Below are positions 17,798 to 26,790 of a stretch of 64,000 bases of DNA, one piece after another; position 1 is the first letter of the stretch, and each line of letters opens with the position of its first letter. Below the pieces are notes generated by a model. It was not told the DNA's origin and made no database searches. It saw only the letters and a list, made by a program, of their open reading frames with translations. A program made the position numbers and the translations under genes. This DNA is from Curtobacterium sp. MCPF17_002 (GTDB lineage: Bacteria > Actinomycetota > Actinomycetes > Actinomycetales > Microbacteriaceae). The stretch spans positions 2,356,001-2,420,000 of the forward strand of contig NZ_CP126251.1 of assembly GCF_003234115.2 (NCBI RefSeq), given 5' to 3'.

Positions 17798-17804
17798 GGG
17801 TTCG

Positions 17805-18632
17805 TTACGCGCCGACCTTGACGCGGGCGAAGCCCTGGATCGTGATGCCGGCGTTCTCGGCGGCCTTCGCGACGGAGATCTTGTTGTCCTTCGCGTAGTC
17901 CTGGTCGAGCAGCGACACCTGCTTGATGAAGGCGTTGAGACGACCCTCGACGATCTTCGGCAGGGCGGCCTCCGGCTTGCCCTCCTCGCGCGTGATCGCC
18001 TCGACGGTCGCGCGCTCCTTCTCGATCGCCTCGGCCGGGACCTCGCCGCGGTTGAGGTACGTCGGGTTGGCGAACGCGACGTGCTGCGCGATCGAGCGCG
18101 CCTCGGCGGCGTCCGAGCCCAAGTAGGCGATGACGACGGCGATCTGCGGCGGGAGGTCCTGGCTGGTCTTGTGCAGGTAGACCTCGAACTCGTCGCCCTC
18201 GACACGGGTGACCGTGCGGAGCTCGAGCTTCTCACCGAGCGCGGCGGCGTTCTCGTCGATGACCTCGGCGACGGTCTTGCCGTCGAGCGGCGCGGCGTTG
18301 CCGGCTGCGACGTCAGCGGCACCGACGGCGGCGACCGCGGCGACGACCTTGTCGGCGAGCGAGGTGAACCGCTCGTTCTTCGCGACGAAGTCGGTCTCGC
18401 TCGCGAGCTCGACGACCGTGGCGGCGCCGTTCTCGGTGGTCGCGACGACGACACCTTCGGAGGTGGCACGGTCGTCGCGCTTGGCGACGGCCTTCGCACC
18501 CTTGATGCGGAGCAGCTCGACGGCCCGGTCGTAGTCACCATCGGCCTCGACGAGGGCGTTCTTGGCGTCCATCATGCCGGCCCCGAGGTCCTCACGGAGC
18601 TTCTTCACGTCAGCAAGGCTGTAGTTGGCCAT
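17805..18632 (-). CDS. tsf: Elongation factor Ts
   Basis: EF-Ts exchanges GDP for GTP on EF-Tu. The 275-residue protein begins MANYSLADVKKLREDLGAGMMDAKNALVEADGD, containing the TDxG-like GAGMMDAK signature, and has the core SETDFVAKNERF. The chosen ATG at 18632 is preceded by AAGGACTCC on the minus strand. It is 80 bp downstream of rpsB with a terminator-like hairpin in between. Confidence 0.97.
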   Translation of the reverse strand: MANYSLADVKKLREDLGAGMMDAKNALVEADGDYDRAVELLRIKGAKAVAKRDDRATSEGVVVATTENGAATVVELASETDFVAKNERFTSLADKVVAAVAAVGAADVAAGNAAPLDGKTVAEVIDENAAALGEKLELRTVTRVEGDEFEVYLHKTSQDLPPQIAVVIAYLGSDAAEARSIAQHVAFANPTYLNRGEVPAEAIEKERATVEAITREEGKPEAALPKIVEGRLNAFIKQVSLLDQDYAKDNKISVAKAAENAGITIQGFARVKVGA

Positions 18633-18667
18633 TGACTGGAGTCCTTTCTGGACTGTGCGTTTGTGGG

Positions 18668-18707
18668 GAGAGAGAAGGGGCGCCGAGCCGATCGGCCCGA
18701 CGCCCCC
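18668..18707 (-). terminator. Terminator or attenuator hairpin between rpsB and tsf
   Basis: On the minus strand a GGGGGCGTCGGGCCGATC arm faces its near-complement, ending in GGCGCCCC. TTCTCTCTCC follows in place of a clean U-run. It starts six bases after the rpsB stop and could partly reduce tsf transcription. Confidence 0.6.
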
Positions 18708-18712
18708 GGTGG

Positions 18713-19654
18713 TCACTCGGCGGGGGTGGTCTCCGCTGCGGCCTCGGCCTCGGCCGTGGGCTCGGCGTTCTTCGCGTCGTCGGCGATCGGCTCGCCGATC
18801 TCCTTCGCGGCGACCTGCGCGTCAGCGTCGTTCTCCTCGACGGTGCTGCCCTCAGGAGCGGCATCGGCGGACGGCGTCGCGGACTCGGCCGGAGCGGACT
18901 CGCCACCGAGGAGCTCCTGCTCCCACTCGGCGAGCGGCTCGGCGGCCGCCTCGTCGTCGCCACCGTTGTGACGGGTCTTCAGGCCCTCGGCCGCGGCGTC
19001 GGCGACGATGCGGGTGAGGAGACCGACGGAGCGGATCGCGTCGTCGTTGCCCGGGATCGGGTACGTGATCTCGTCCGGGTCGCAGTTGGTGTCGAGGATG
19101 CCGATGATCGGGATCCCGAGCTTCTGCGCCTCGTCGACGGCGAGGTGCTCCTTCTTCGTGTCGACGATCCAGAGCGCGCTCGGGGTCCGCGTGAGGTTGC
19201 GGATACCACCGAGGGTCTTGTGGAGCTTGTCCAGCTCGCGCTTCTTGATGAGGAGCTCCTTCTTGGTGAAGCCCTTCGTCGTGTCGTCGAAGTCGATCTC
19301 CTCGAGCTCCTTCATGCGCGCGAGGCGCTTGGAGACCGTCTGGAAGTTCGTGAGCAGACCGCCGAGCCAACGCTGGTTGACGTACGGCTGGCCGACGCGG
19401 GTCGCCTGCTCGGCGATGGAGCCCTGCGCCTGCTTCTTGGTGCCCACGAAGAGGATGGTCCCACCGTGCGCGACCGTCTCCTTGACGAAGTCGTACGCGC
19501 GGTCGATGAAGGCCAGCGACTGCTGCAGGTCGATGATGTGGATGCCGGAGCGCTCGGCGAGGATGAATCGCTTCACCTTCGGGTTCCACCGACGGGTCTG
19601 GTGTCCGAAGTGAACGCCGCTGTCGAGCAGCTGGCGGATGGTGACGACGGCCAT
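18713..19654 (-). CDS. rpsB: 30S ribosomal protein S2 with a long acidic tail
   Basis: S2 is a 30S subunit protein. Residues 1 to about 235 match the normal protein: [27 protein letters not shown], then [10 protein letters not shown] and [15 protein letters not shown]. The protein is 313 residues, so about 75 residues of Ala/Glu-rich tail are added, a common actinobacterial extension. The ATG at 19654 has AGGAGGG six bases upstream. About 200 bases of leader precede it, a likely place for autoregulation by S2. Confidence 0.96.
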   Translation of the reverse strand: MAVVTIRQLLDSGVHFGHQTRRWNPKVKRFILAERSGIHIIDLQQSLAFIDRAYDFVKETVAHGGTILFVGTKKQAQGSIAEQATRVGQPYVNQRWLGGLLTNFQTVSKRLARMKELEEIDFDDTTKGFTKKELLIKKRELDKLHKTLGGIRNLTRTPSALWIVDTKKEHLAVDEAQKLGIPIIGILDTNCDPDEITYPIPGNDDAIRSVGLLTRIVADAAAEGLKTRHNGGDDEAAAEPLAEWEQELLGGESAPAESATPSADAAPEGSTVEENDADAQVAAKEIGEPIADDAKNAEPTAEAEAAAETTPAE

Positions 19655-19867
19655 GCCGTCCCTCCTGGTTCTCGGCACGCGGCTGTTGAGCCGCGCGCGC
19701 GGTTGCGGTTGTGTCGGTCACGACCCGGTGGTCGTGGCCCCTGGCGCCCTGTCCGCACGGCCGCCCACTCGTTGGAGCGGGACCGGTGGCCGCGTGACGT
19801 GCCGTTGCCGGCACTGTGGACGCGCGAAGTCAGCGCGCTCAGCGCGCTGCTGGATAGATGCTAACAG
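19655..19867 (-). promoter_or_regulatory. rpsB promoter and leader
   Basis: On the minus strand a TAGCAT -10 candidate (19863-19858) directly follows the palindrome that ends the sugar-porter gene. The RNA would have a GC-rich leader of about 195 bases before the rpsB ribosome site. I see no reading frame in it. Confidence 0.45.
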
Positions 19868-19868
19868 A

Positions 19869-19920
19869 CTGGAGGCCCGGATCACGTCCGCCGATCGGCT
19901 CACGTGATCCGGGCCTCCAG
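19869..19920. repeat. Palindromic CTGGAGGC element (copy 5), likely terminator of the sugar-porter gene
   Basis: A 19-bp perfect stem, CTGGAGGCCCGGATCACGT against its complement, encloses a 14-base loop. It lies 20 bp after the sugar-porter stop codon and just upstream of the rpsB promoter, so it would insulate the two. Confidence 0.8.
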
Positions 19921-19939
19921 GCCAGATCGATGGTGCGTG

Positions 19940-21382
19940 TCAGGCCTTGGCGCTGACCGTGTCCCCCTCGGCCGAGATGCCCATCTCCTCGAGGGAGCGG
20001 CCCTTCGTCTCCGGGATCTTCGCGATGACGAAGAAGAGGGAGAGCAGGGCGAACAGGGCGTAGATGCCGTACGTCACGGTGAGGTTGAAGCCGGACAGCA
20101 CCGGGAACGAGATCGTGACGATGAAGTTCGCGATCCAGTTCGCCGCCGAGCCGATGCCCAGCGCGGTCGCGCGGATGCGGTTCGGGAACATCTCGCCGAG
20201 CAGCACCCACATGAGCGGACCCCACGTCGCGCCGAACGAGACGACGAAGAGGTTCGCGAAGACGAGCGCGATGACGCCCCACGAGCCGGGCAGGCTCGGA
20301 GCGCCGTCCACGATCGTCGACTGCGAGAACGCGATCGCGACCATGGTCAGCGAGATGAACATGCCCGCCGAACCCGCGACGAGGAGCGGCTTCCGGCCGA
20401 CCTTGTCGACGAGGAAGATCGCGATGAAGGTGACCGCCACGTTGACGATCGAGGTGATCGTCGAGATGAGGAACGAGTCGCTCTCCTTGAACCCGACGGC
20501 CTGCCAGAGCGTCGTCGAGTAGTAGAAGATCACGTTGATGCCGACGAACTGCTGCAGCACCGCCAGGATGATGCCGACCCAGACGATGGGCTGGAGACCG
20601 AAGCGGTTGCCCCGGATGGAGCCCTTCTTCTCGTTGGCCTCCTTCTTGATGCCGTCCTGGATCTCCTCGAGGCTGGTGTTCACCGTGTCGCGGGGGACGA
20701 TCTTCGTCATCACCTCACGCGCGTCGTCCGTTCGGCCCTTCGTGAGCAGGTAGCGCGGCGACTCGGGCAGCGTGATCGCCAGGATGCCGTAGACGACCGA
20801 CGGGATCACCCCGACCAGGAACATCCAGCGCCAGGCCGGCAGTCCGAAGACCTCGGCCGAGGCGCTGCCCGCGGTGACGGCGAAGAACTGGTCGGAGAGC
20901 AGCGCGGCGAAGATACCGAGCGTGATCGCGAGCTGCTGGAACGAGGCCAGACGCCCACGGATCGCCTTCGGGGAGACCTCGGAGATGTACGCCGGCGCGA
21001 TGACCGACGCGGTGCCGATCCCGAGACCGCCGACGAGGCGCCACAGGACGAAGTCCCACGTGGCGAACGCGAAGCCGGACCCGATCGAGGAGACCAGGAA
21101 CAGCACGGCCGCCCAGAACATCACCCGGGTGCGACCCCAGCGGTCGGCCAGGCGACCGGCGAAGTAGGCGCCGAACGCGCAGCCGATGAGGGCCGAGGCG
21201 ACCGCGAAGCCGCTCGCGGCCTCGGACAAGGAGAACTCGTCCTTGATGGCGTCGACCGCGCCGTTGATGACGGATGAGTCGAATCCGAAGAGGAAGCCGC
21301 CGACGGCCGCCGCGATGGCGAACAGCGTGACCTTCCCCTTGAAGGCACGGTCTTCGCCGTGCTGCGTGGTCGCGTTCGACAC
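19940..21382 (-). CDS. MFS sugar porter (sugar:proton symporter)
   Basis: This 480-residue inner-membrane transporter has twelve predicted helices and all sugar-porter signatures. These are GGFLFGFDSSVINGA in helix 1, RLADRWGRTRVM in loop 2-3, PESPRYLLTKGR after helix 6, QQFVGINVIFYYS in helix 7, DKVGRKPLL in loop 8-9 and IPETKGRSLEEM after helix 12. It most resembles xylose, galactose or myo-inositol importers such as XylE, but the substrate cannot be read from sequence. The GTG at 21382 has CCAGGAGC upstream. A TACAGT -10 candidate lies about 100 bases upstream at 21488-21483. It stands alone, divergent from the M23 peptidase gene, and interrupts the usual xerC-M23-rpsB order. Confidence 0.92.
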   Translation of the reverse strand: MSNATTQHGEDRAFKGKVTLFAIAAAVGGFLFGFDSSVINGAVDAIKDEFSLSEAASGFAVASALIGCAFGAYFAGRLADRWGRTRVMFWAAVLFLVSSIGSGFAFATWDFVLWRLVGGLGIGTASVIAPAYISEVSPKAIRGRLASFQQLAITLGIFAALLSDQFFAVTAGSASAEVFGLPAWRWMFLVGVIPSVVYGILAITLPESPRYLLTKGRTDDAREVMTKIVPRDTVNTSLEEIQDGIKKEANEKKGSIRGNRFGLQPIVWVGIILAVLQQFVGINVIFYYSTTLWQAVGFKESDSFLISTITSIVNVAVTFIAIFLVDKVGRKPLLVAGSAGMFISLTMVAIAFSQSTIVDGAPSLPGSWGVIALVFANLFVVSFGATWGPLMWVLLGEMFPNRIRATALGIGSAANWIANFIVTISFPVLSGFNLTVTYGIYALFALLSLFFVIAKIPETKGRSLEEMGISAEGDTVSAKA

Positions 21383-21553
21383 GATGCTCCTGGGTTCTGC
21401 CGCCGTGCTGCTGTGGGCACGCTGCCCCGGCGGTCGGCTGGTTCGCCGTCCGAGCGGCGTTGCGTGTTCCGGAGCGGCCCCGACTGTACTCCAGAGATGC
21501 CGACTCGGAACGACATGGTCGACGTCGCACGGTGCGCCCGCGCCTCCTCCACA

Positions 21554-21617
21554 GGCCTGGAGGCGCGCCCCACCGCTCACAGATCGGCCCGCGCCCGGCG
21601 TTCCGCGCCTCCAGACC
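21554..21617. repeat. Palindromic CTGGAGGC element with a long loop (copy 6)
   Basis: GGCCTGGAGGCGCG and its near-complement ending in CGCGCCTCCAGACC are separated by about 36 bases. It is an exception in placement: it lies between divergent genes, 15 bp upstream of the M23 peptidase start. Confidence 0.6.
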
Positions 21618-21631
21618 GGCACGCTCGTCCC

Positions 21632-22345
21632 ATGCGATCCGGCCCACCTCCGCGACCCGGCTCTGCCGTCGCGTTCCCCGTGGCGCGGCACCGCACCGCC
21701 GCTCCGCTCGTGCGGCTCGTGCTGCTCGTCGGCTCGCTGCTCGTCGGATCGCTGCTCGCCGGGTCGGTGCTCGCCGGGACGGCCCCGGTCCGTGCCGACG
21801 CTGCCGGTGCTGCCGGTGCTGACGCAGCCGGCGCTGACGCGTCCGGTGCTGACGCGTCGGGTGCTGAGGCGTCGGGTGCTGACGCCGGCTCCGACGAGAC
21901 CCCAGTCACCGGGTCGGATGCGGCCGCGCCGTGGGTGTGGCCGACCGGCACGAGGGTGGTCGTCCGGCCGTGGGATGCACCCGCGGACGACTACTCGGCG
22001 GGGCACCGGGGACTGGACGTCCCGGCGGCGCTCGGCACAGCGGCCGTCGCGGTCGACGACGGCACCGTGGCGTTCGCCGGATCGGTCGGCGGACGTCAGG
22101 TGGTGACCGTCGACCACGGCGACGGGCTGGTCAGCACGCTCGACTCGATCTCGCCCAAGGTCGCGGCAGGAGACGTCGTGGAACAGGGCGACGAGGTCGG
22201 CGCTGTTGCCGTCGGCCACTGCCCGGCTGCCGTGCCGTGTCTGCACCTCGGTGCCCGGATCGATGGTCGGTACGTCAACCCGACGCCGTACCTGCCGGCC
22301 GCCGAGTGGCCGGTGCTGCTGCCCGAGAGCGCCTGGGACGGCTGA
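21632..22345 (+). CDS. Secreted M23-type (LytM) peptidase-domain protein
   Basis: The 237-residue protein has a signal peptide (about residues 15-50, with LVRLVLLVGSLLVGSLLAGSVLA). A 15-bp-repeat-encoded GADAS-type linker follows, then a C-terminal LytM domain. Visible zinc-site elements are GHRGLDVP (His and Asp) and CLHLGARIDG. In canonical M23 enzymes the second element is HxH, but here the first position is cysteine. The same CLHxG form is common in the actinobacterial M23 proteins encoded beside rpsB. It may bind zinc with cysteine or be an inactive regulator of wall hydrolysis. The location between xerC and rpsB agrees with that family. Confidence 0.85.
   Translation: MRSGPPPRPGSAVAFPVARHRTAAPLVRLVLLVGSLLVGSLLAGSVLAGTAPVRADAAGAAGADAAGADASGADASGAEASGADAGSDETPVTGSDAAAPWVWPTGTRVVVRPWDAPADDYSAGHRGLDVPAALGTAAVAVDDGTVAFAGSVGGRQVVTVDHGDGLVSTLDSISPKVAAGDVVEQGDEVGAVAVGHCPAAVPCLHLGARIDGRYVNPTPYLPAAEWPVLLPESAWDG
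21800..21890 (+). repeat. 15-bp tandem repeat encoding the Gly-Ala-Asp linker of the M23 protein
   Basis: Five or six degenerate copies of GGTGCTGACGCGTCG encode repeated GADAS units between the signal peptide and the LytM domain. Confidence 0.8.
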
Positions 22346-22365
22346 CGGCGTCGGGACTGCGGCGG

Positions 22366-22420
22366 GCGGTGCGCGATGTGCGGTGTGCGGTGTGCGGTGT
22401 GCGCTCTGTGCGCTATGCGG
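22366..22420. repeat. Short TGCGGTG repeats in the M23/xerC gap
   Basis: TGCGGTG is repeated three times within alternating GC/GT sequence that could adopt Z-DNA. The convergent 130-bp gap shows no gene. Confidence 0.6.
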
Positions 22421-22475
22421 CGGCACTGCGCGCGGGCACTTCGGCGCGGGCGCTGCGGCGCGCCGTGCGCCGGCG

Positions 22476-23408
22476 TCAGGCGCGCGGGTGTGCCGTCCGG
22501 TAGACCTCCCGGAGTCGCGCCGACGAGACGTGCGTGTAGATCTGCGTGGTGCCGAGGCTGGCGTGACCGAGCAACTCCTGCACGGCACGGAGGTCCGCTC
22601 CCCCGTCGAGCAAGTGCGTCGCGGCCGTGTGCCGGAAGGTGTGCGGACCGCTCGGCCCCTCGCCCGGCAGGTCCTGGAGCAGCCGTGCCACGATCCGGTA
22701 GGCGCCACGGACCCCGAGCCGCGCGCCCCGGTCGCCGAGGAACAGCGCACGAGGGTCGGAGCCCTCGGACCGCGCCGCGACGACGGGCCGCCCGCGGTCC
22801 AGCCACGCCTCGAGCGCGTCACGGGCCGGCACGCCGAACGGCACGACGCGCTCGCGCCCGCCCTTGCCGAGCACCCGGACGGTGAGGCGCTCGCGGTCCA
22901 GGTCGAGCACGTCGATGCCGACGAGTTCGCTCACCCGGATGGCCGCCGCGTACAGGAGCTCCACGACGGCGAGGTCACGCAGCGCCACCGGGTCGTCCGC
23001 CGCGGCACGTCCCGCCAGCCCGTCCAGGATCGAACGCACCTGGTCCGACGACACCACCCGCGGCAGGTGCGCCGCGCCCTTCGGAGCCCGGAGCCGCACA
23101 CCCGGATCGACGGCCAGCACCCCGGACTCGCTCGCCCAGCGGGTGAACGCCCGCACGGATGACGATCGGCGCGCGATCGTCGACCGCGCGAGTCCGCGGT
23201 GGTCGGCGTCCCACAGCCAGTCGCGGAGGAGTTCGAGCCCCAGGTCACCGACCGACTCGACTCCACGGGCTGCGCTGAACGTGACCAGCTGCTCGAGGTC
23301 GTTCGCGTACGCCCGGACCGTCTGCTCGCTGAGCCCCCGGGCGTACCGCGCATGGGAGAGGAAGGCGTCGACCACCACCGCCAGTCGTCCGTCCGTCCGC
23401 TCCGCCAC
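22476..23408 (-). CDS. xerC: Tyrosine recombinase XerC
   Basis: The XerC/D pair resolves chromosome dimers at dif. The 310-residue protein has the SAM-like core-binding domain (about 10-95) and a catalytic domain with the full set of residues: R158 in AAIRVSEL, K182 in LGKGGRERVVPFG, HTFRHTAATHLL from H256, LGHASLGTTQ and the nucleophile Tyr in IYTHVS. The position between dprA and the M23/rpsB genes is the usual chromosomal one, so this is housekeeping XerC and not an element integrase. It lies 25 bp downstream of dprA on the same strand. Confidence 0.95.
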   Translation of the reverse strand: MAERTDGRLAVVVDAFLSHARYARGLSEQTVRAYANDLEQLVTFSAARGVESVGDLGLELLRDWLWDADHRGLARSTIARRSSSVRAFTRWASESGVLAVDPGVRLRAPKGAAHLPRVVSSDQVRSILDGLAGRAAADDPVALRDLAVVELLYAAAIRVSELVGIDVLDLDRERLTVRVLGKGGRERVVPFGVPARDALEAWLDRGRPVVAARSEGSDPRALFLGDRGARLGVRGAYRIVARLLQDLPGEGPSGPHTFRHTAATHLLDGGADLRAVQELLGHASLGTTQIYTHVSSARLREVYRTAHPRA

Positions 23409-23433
23409 GACCCCAGCGTAGGTCCGGCCCCCG

Positions 23434-24744
23434 TCACGCCCGCACCCACCCGCCGGACGTGTGCGCGACGAGTCCCTGGAGCTGCGCGAGCGCCAGGGCG
23501 TCGGCGGTCTCGGCGAGCGACATCCCGGACCGACCGGCGACCTCGTGCTCGCTCATCGCCCGTCGGCCCAGCGCGTCGAGCACACGGAGGACCTCGGGGT
23601 CGTGCCGCGCGCCGACCAGGGGTTCGTCGACCGCCCCCGGGCCGATCCGGAACCCGGAGGCGAGCACCGCGTCGGACGGGTCCCGCGGGTGCACGACGAG
23701 CTGCGCCCGCCCCTGCACCACCAACCGGTGACACCCGACCGATGCCGAGGACGAGAACGCCCCGGGGACGGCGAACACCGCCCGACCGAGCTGCCCCGCG
23801 TGGTGCGCGGTGTTGAGCGCCCCGGAGCGGGCACCGGCCTCGACGACGACCGTGGCATCGCTGAGCGCCGCGATGAGCCGGTTCCGCGCGAGGAAGCGCC
23901 AGCGCGTCGGCCGGGTGCCGGGCGGTGACTCCGCGAGCAGGGCGCCCTGCCGCTGGACGTTCCGCAGCAGCTCGACGTTGCCGGCCGGGTACAGCTGATC
24001 GATGCCGCCGGCGAGCACCGCCACCGTCGGCGCCCCTGCGGCGATGGCCACTCGGTGTGCGACGGCGTCGATCCCGTACGCGGCCCCGCTGACGATCGCG
24101 CATCCGGCGTCTGCCGCGATGGAGGTGATCTCCGCCGCTGCTTCCGCTCCGGCGACCGTGTTGGCCCGGGACCCGACCACCGCGAGTGCCGGCAGTGTCT
24201 CCGTCGCCGCCGACCGGCTCCACAGCACGAGCGGTGCATGCGCACCGAGGTCGTCGACCCGCTCGGGCCACGTCGGTCCACCGGGGACGAGGAGCCGCGC
24301 TCCCACCGCCCGCGCGGCGGCGACCACCTCGCCGACGTCGGCGCGTCCCAGCCGCGGGACCCACCGGTCGAGTGCCGCGCGCAGGACGGGCGCGAAGGCG
24401 CGCAGGTCCTCCGTCCCGGGCACGCCCGCCTCGGCGCAGTCCCGCGCCAGCACGGCCAACGCGCCGGGCTCGCCGCCGGCTGCGCCGCCGGCCGCGCCGC
24501 GGGTCGCGCCGCGGGCCTCGCCGCCTAAGCCGCCACGGGTCGCGCCGTCGTCCACTGCCTGCAGCACGAGCCCGAGCGCGCGTTCCGCCCCGAGCGCCGA
24601 GACGAGCTCGCCCGCCACGGCATCCCCCGGTTCGGCGATGGTGGACCATGCCACGCGCGCCGCAGCCTGTACGGGGTCGATCTCCGACGTCGCTGGCCCG
24701 AGTGCCGATCGCATCGCGGCGAGCAGGTCCTTCCCGCCGTTCAC
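23434..24744 (-). CDS. dprA: DNA-processing protein DprA
   Basis: DprA protects incoming single-stranded DNA and loads RecA. The 436-residue protein has a variable helical N-terminus with a Gly/Ala/Arg-rich low-complexity stretch at about residues 68-90. The Rossmann domain follows, with AVVGSRANTVAGAEAA, SGAAYGIDAVAHRVA, VLAGGIDQLYPAGN and the phosphate-binding VVVEAGARSGALNTA. A winged-helix-like end begins near MSEHEVAGRSG. The GTG start overlaps the comM stop by four bases (GTGA), so the pair is translationally coupled. Confidence 0.94.
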   Translation of the reverse strand: MNGGKDLLAAMRSALGPATSEIDPVQAAARVAWSTIAEPGDAVAGELVSALGAERALGLVLQAVDDGATRGGLGGEARGATRGAAGGAAGGEPGALAVLARDCAEAGVPGTEDLRAFAPVLRAALDRWVPRLGRADVGEVVAAARAVGARLLVPGGPTWPERVDDLGAHAPLVLWSRSAATETLPALAVVGSRANTVAGAEAAAEITSIAADAGCAIVSGAAYGIDAVAHRVAIAAGAPTVAVLAGGIDQLYPAGNVELLRNVQRQGALLAESPPGTRPTRWRFLARNRLIAALSDATVVVEAGARSGALNTAHHAGQLGRAVFAVPGAFSSSASVGCHRLVVQGRAQLVVHPRDPSDAVLASGFRIGPGAVDEPLVGARHDPEVLRVLDALGRRAMSEHEVAGRSGMSLAETADALALAQLQGLVAHTSGGWVRA

Positions 24745-26261
24745 AGCGCACCCCGCAGCGCGAGGGCCTCGAGCACGTGCCGGGTTGCCGGACGTCCGGC
24801 GCCGTGCAGGTCGGCCAGCGTCCACGCCAACCGCATCGCGCGGTCCCATCCGCGCATCGTCAGGGTGCCGCGGTCGAGTGCCTTGTCGAGCGGTGACGTC
24901 GCTCCGGGCTCGGAGCGGCCGTCGCCGCGGAGCCAGGTGCCGGCGACCTCGGCGTTCCGCGACCACCCGGTTCCCCGGAGCCGCTCGGACATCCGACCGC
25001 GCGCGCTCTCGACGATCGCTCGCGCCTGGGCGGTGGTGGGCGTCGAGCCGTCCCCGCTGCGGATGAGCCCGGTCGTGACCCGTGGCACCCGGACACGGAT
25101 GTCCATGCGGTCCAGGAGCGGCCCGGACATCCGTCCGAGGTACCGTCGGACGGCTGCCGGCGTGCACTCGCACGGCTGGAACCGATCGCCCGCGTTCCCG
25201 CACGGGCAGGGGTTCGCCGCCAGGAGCACCTGGCAGCGCGCCGGGAACTCGGCTGCCCCGGCCGCGCGGTGCACCGTGATCCGGCCGGACTCGAGCGGCT
25301 GCCGCAGCGCATCGAGCACCGACCGCGGGAACTCCGGTGCCTCGTCGAGGAAGAGCACACCCCGCGTGGCGCGGGACACGGCACCTGGGCGGATGACGCC
25401 GGAGCCCCCACCGACCAGCGCGACCGCGGACGCGGAGTGGTGCGGTGCTTCCCAGGGCGGCCGTGTGGTCCACGACGCTGCCCCGTGCCCGGCGACCGAC
25501 CGGACCGCTGCGACCTCGAGCGCGGCGGCCTCGTCGAGGTCCGGCAGCAGCCCGGGCAACCGCTCGGCGAGCATGGTCTTGCCGGCCCCCGGCGGACCGA
25601 GGAGCAACGCGTGGTGGCCGCCCGCCGCAGCCGCGATGACCGCACGCACGCCGACGGGGTTGCCGACGACGTCCGCGAGTTCGGCCACGGGCCGACGGTC
25701 CGGCGGGGCGGCGACCGGGAGGACCGGCTCCACGTCGATGCCGGGCAGGAGGGCGCCCGCGTCGATCGCGGCGGCACGAAGCGAATCCACACCGTGCACG
25801 GTCACTCCCCCGACGACACGTGCCTCGGCGAGGTTACCGATGGGGACCACCACACGCTCGGCACCCGCATCGCGAGCAGCGAGCAGCATCGGGATGACGC
25901 CCGCGACCGGTCGCACCCGACCGTCGAGACCGAGTTCGCCGATGTACACGATCCGCTCGCTGACCCGCGGGGCCACGTCGGCTCCGGCGAGGACGGCCAT
26001 CGCGATCGCGAGGTCGAACCCGGAGCCCCGCTTCGGGATCGCGGCGGGCGTCAGGTTGACCGTGATGCGACGCGCCGGGAGCGGACACCCGGCGTTCGCA
26101 GCCGCTGCCCGCACGCGCTCGCGGGCTTCACCGAGCGACGTGTCCGGCAGGCCGATGATGCTGAACGCCGGGAGTTGGCTCGTCAGGTGGGCTTCGACCT
26201 CGATGCGCCGCCCGGAGACGCCGACCAGCGCGACCGCCGCTGCTCGCCCGATGCCGGTCAC
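24741..26261 (-). CDS. comM: YifB/ComM family AAA+ ATPase
   Basis: ComM is a hexameric helicase that promotes branch migration of DNA taken up during transformation. The 506-residue protein has the N-terminal Lon-like ChlI domain (IIGLPDTSLGEARERVRAA), Walker A GPPGAGKT, Walker B LFLDEAPEF, the zinc-knuckle-like NPCPCGNAGDRFQPCECTP and the arginine-finger region LLDRMDI. It overlaps both yraN and dprA by four bases, forming the yraN-comM-dprA uptake-processing operon. Confidence 0.94.
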   Translation of the reverse strand: MTGIGRAAAVALVGVSGRRIEVEAHLTSQLPAFSIIGLPDTSLGEARERVRAAAANAGCPLPARRITVNLTPAAIPKRGSGFDLAIAMAVLAGADVAPRVSERIVYIGELGLDGRVRPVAGVIPMLLAARDAGAERVVVPIGNLAEARVVGGVTVHGVDSLRAAAIDAGALLPGIDVEPVLPVAAPPDRRPVAELADVVGNPVGVRAVIAAAAGGHHALLLGPPGAGKTMLAERLPGLLPDLDEAAALEVAAVRSVAGHGAASWTTRPPWEAPHHSASAVALVGGGSGVIRPGAVSRATRGVLFLDEAPEFPRSVLDALRQPLESGRITVHRAAGAAEFPARCQVLLAANPCPCGNAGDRFQPCECTPAAVRRYLGRMSGPLLDRMDIRVRVPRVTTGLIRSGDGSTPTTAQARAIVESARGRMSERLRGTGWSRNAEVAGTWLRGDGRSEPGATSPLDKALDRGTLTMRGWDRAMRLAWTLADLHGAGRPATRHVLEALALRGAL

Positions 26262-26626
26262 AGCACGCCCTCGAGGTGCTCGATCGCGACCCGGTCACCG
26301 TCGACGCGCACGGCGACCGCATCGATCCGGATCGCCCGCGCCGAGACCTCGGGGTGGTCGTCGAACCATGCCGGGACGAGCCGTCGCAACCGGGCGACCT
26401 TCGACGCCGTGATCGCCTCGAAGGGGTGCCCGGTCGAGGTCCCAGCACGCGTCTTCACCTCGACGAAGACCAGCGTGCACGACTGCCACGCGATGATGTC
26501 GACCTCACCGCGAGCACATCGCCAATTGCGTTCGACCAGACGGAATCCGTGGTCCGCCAACCATTCCGCGGCCCGGTCTTCGCCGAACCGTCCGAGACTG
26601 CCGTTCCGCAGCGGTGTTTGCTCCAT
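26258..26626 (-). CDS. yraN: YraN/UPF0102 family nuclease-fold protein
   Basis: The 122-residue protein has a PD-(D/E)XK-like core: GEDRAAEWLADHGFRLVERNW, then RGEVDIIA and VFVEVKTRAG with the metal-binding Asp, Glu and Lys. The family sits beside comM and dprA in many bacteria and is assumed to act on DNA, but its biochemical role is unproven. The ATG at 26626 is chosen because GGAGG lies six bases upstream. An in-frame GTG at 26644 has no such site. Confidence 0.88.
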   Translation of the reverse strand: MEQTPLRNGSLGRFGEDRAAEWLADHGFRLVERNWRCARGEVDIIAWQSCTLVFVEVKTRAGTSTGHPFEAITASKVARLRRLVPAWFDDHPEVSARAIRIDAVAVRVDGDRVAIEHLEGVL

Positions 26627-26736
26627 GTGTTGCCTCCGCGGCAACGATCACCCACGAGCAGGCCGCGCCGAGCGGCACCGAGGCAATGTGTGGATGAGTG
26701 CGACGGAACCCGGCTTGTGGAGGACGAATCGCGGTC

Positions 26737-26778
26737 GGAAAACGGAAGAACCCGGACGACCGAAGTCGCCCGGGTTCT
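26737..26778 (-). terminator. Intrinsic terminator of lsr2
   Basis: On the minus strand AGAACCCGGG and CCGGGTTCT close a stem whose inner part is CGAC-TTCG-GTCG, a stable UUCG tetraloop. TTCCGTTTTCC follows. It starts 12 bases after the lsr2 stop. Confidence 0.88.
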
Positions 26779-26790
26779 CGAAGACCGCAC

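Noticed and set aside
22476..23408. The tyrosine recombinase as the integrase of a mobile element.
   Set aside because: It has the standard XerC sequence and lies in the conserved dprA-xerC-M23-rpsB neighbourhood with no attachment-site duplication.
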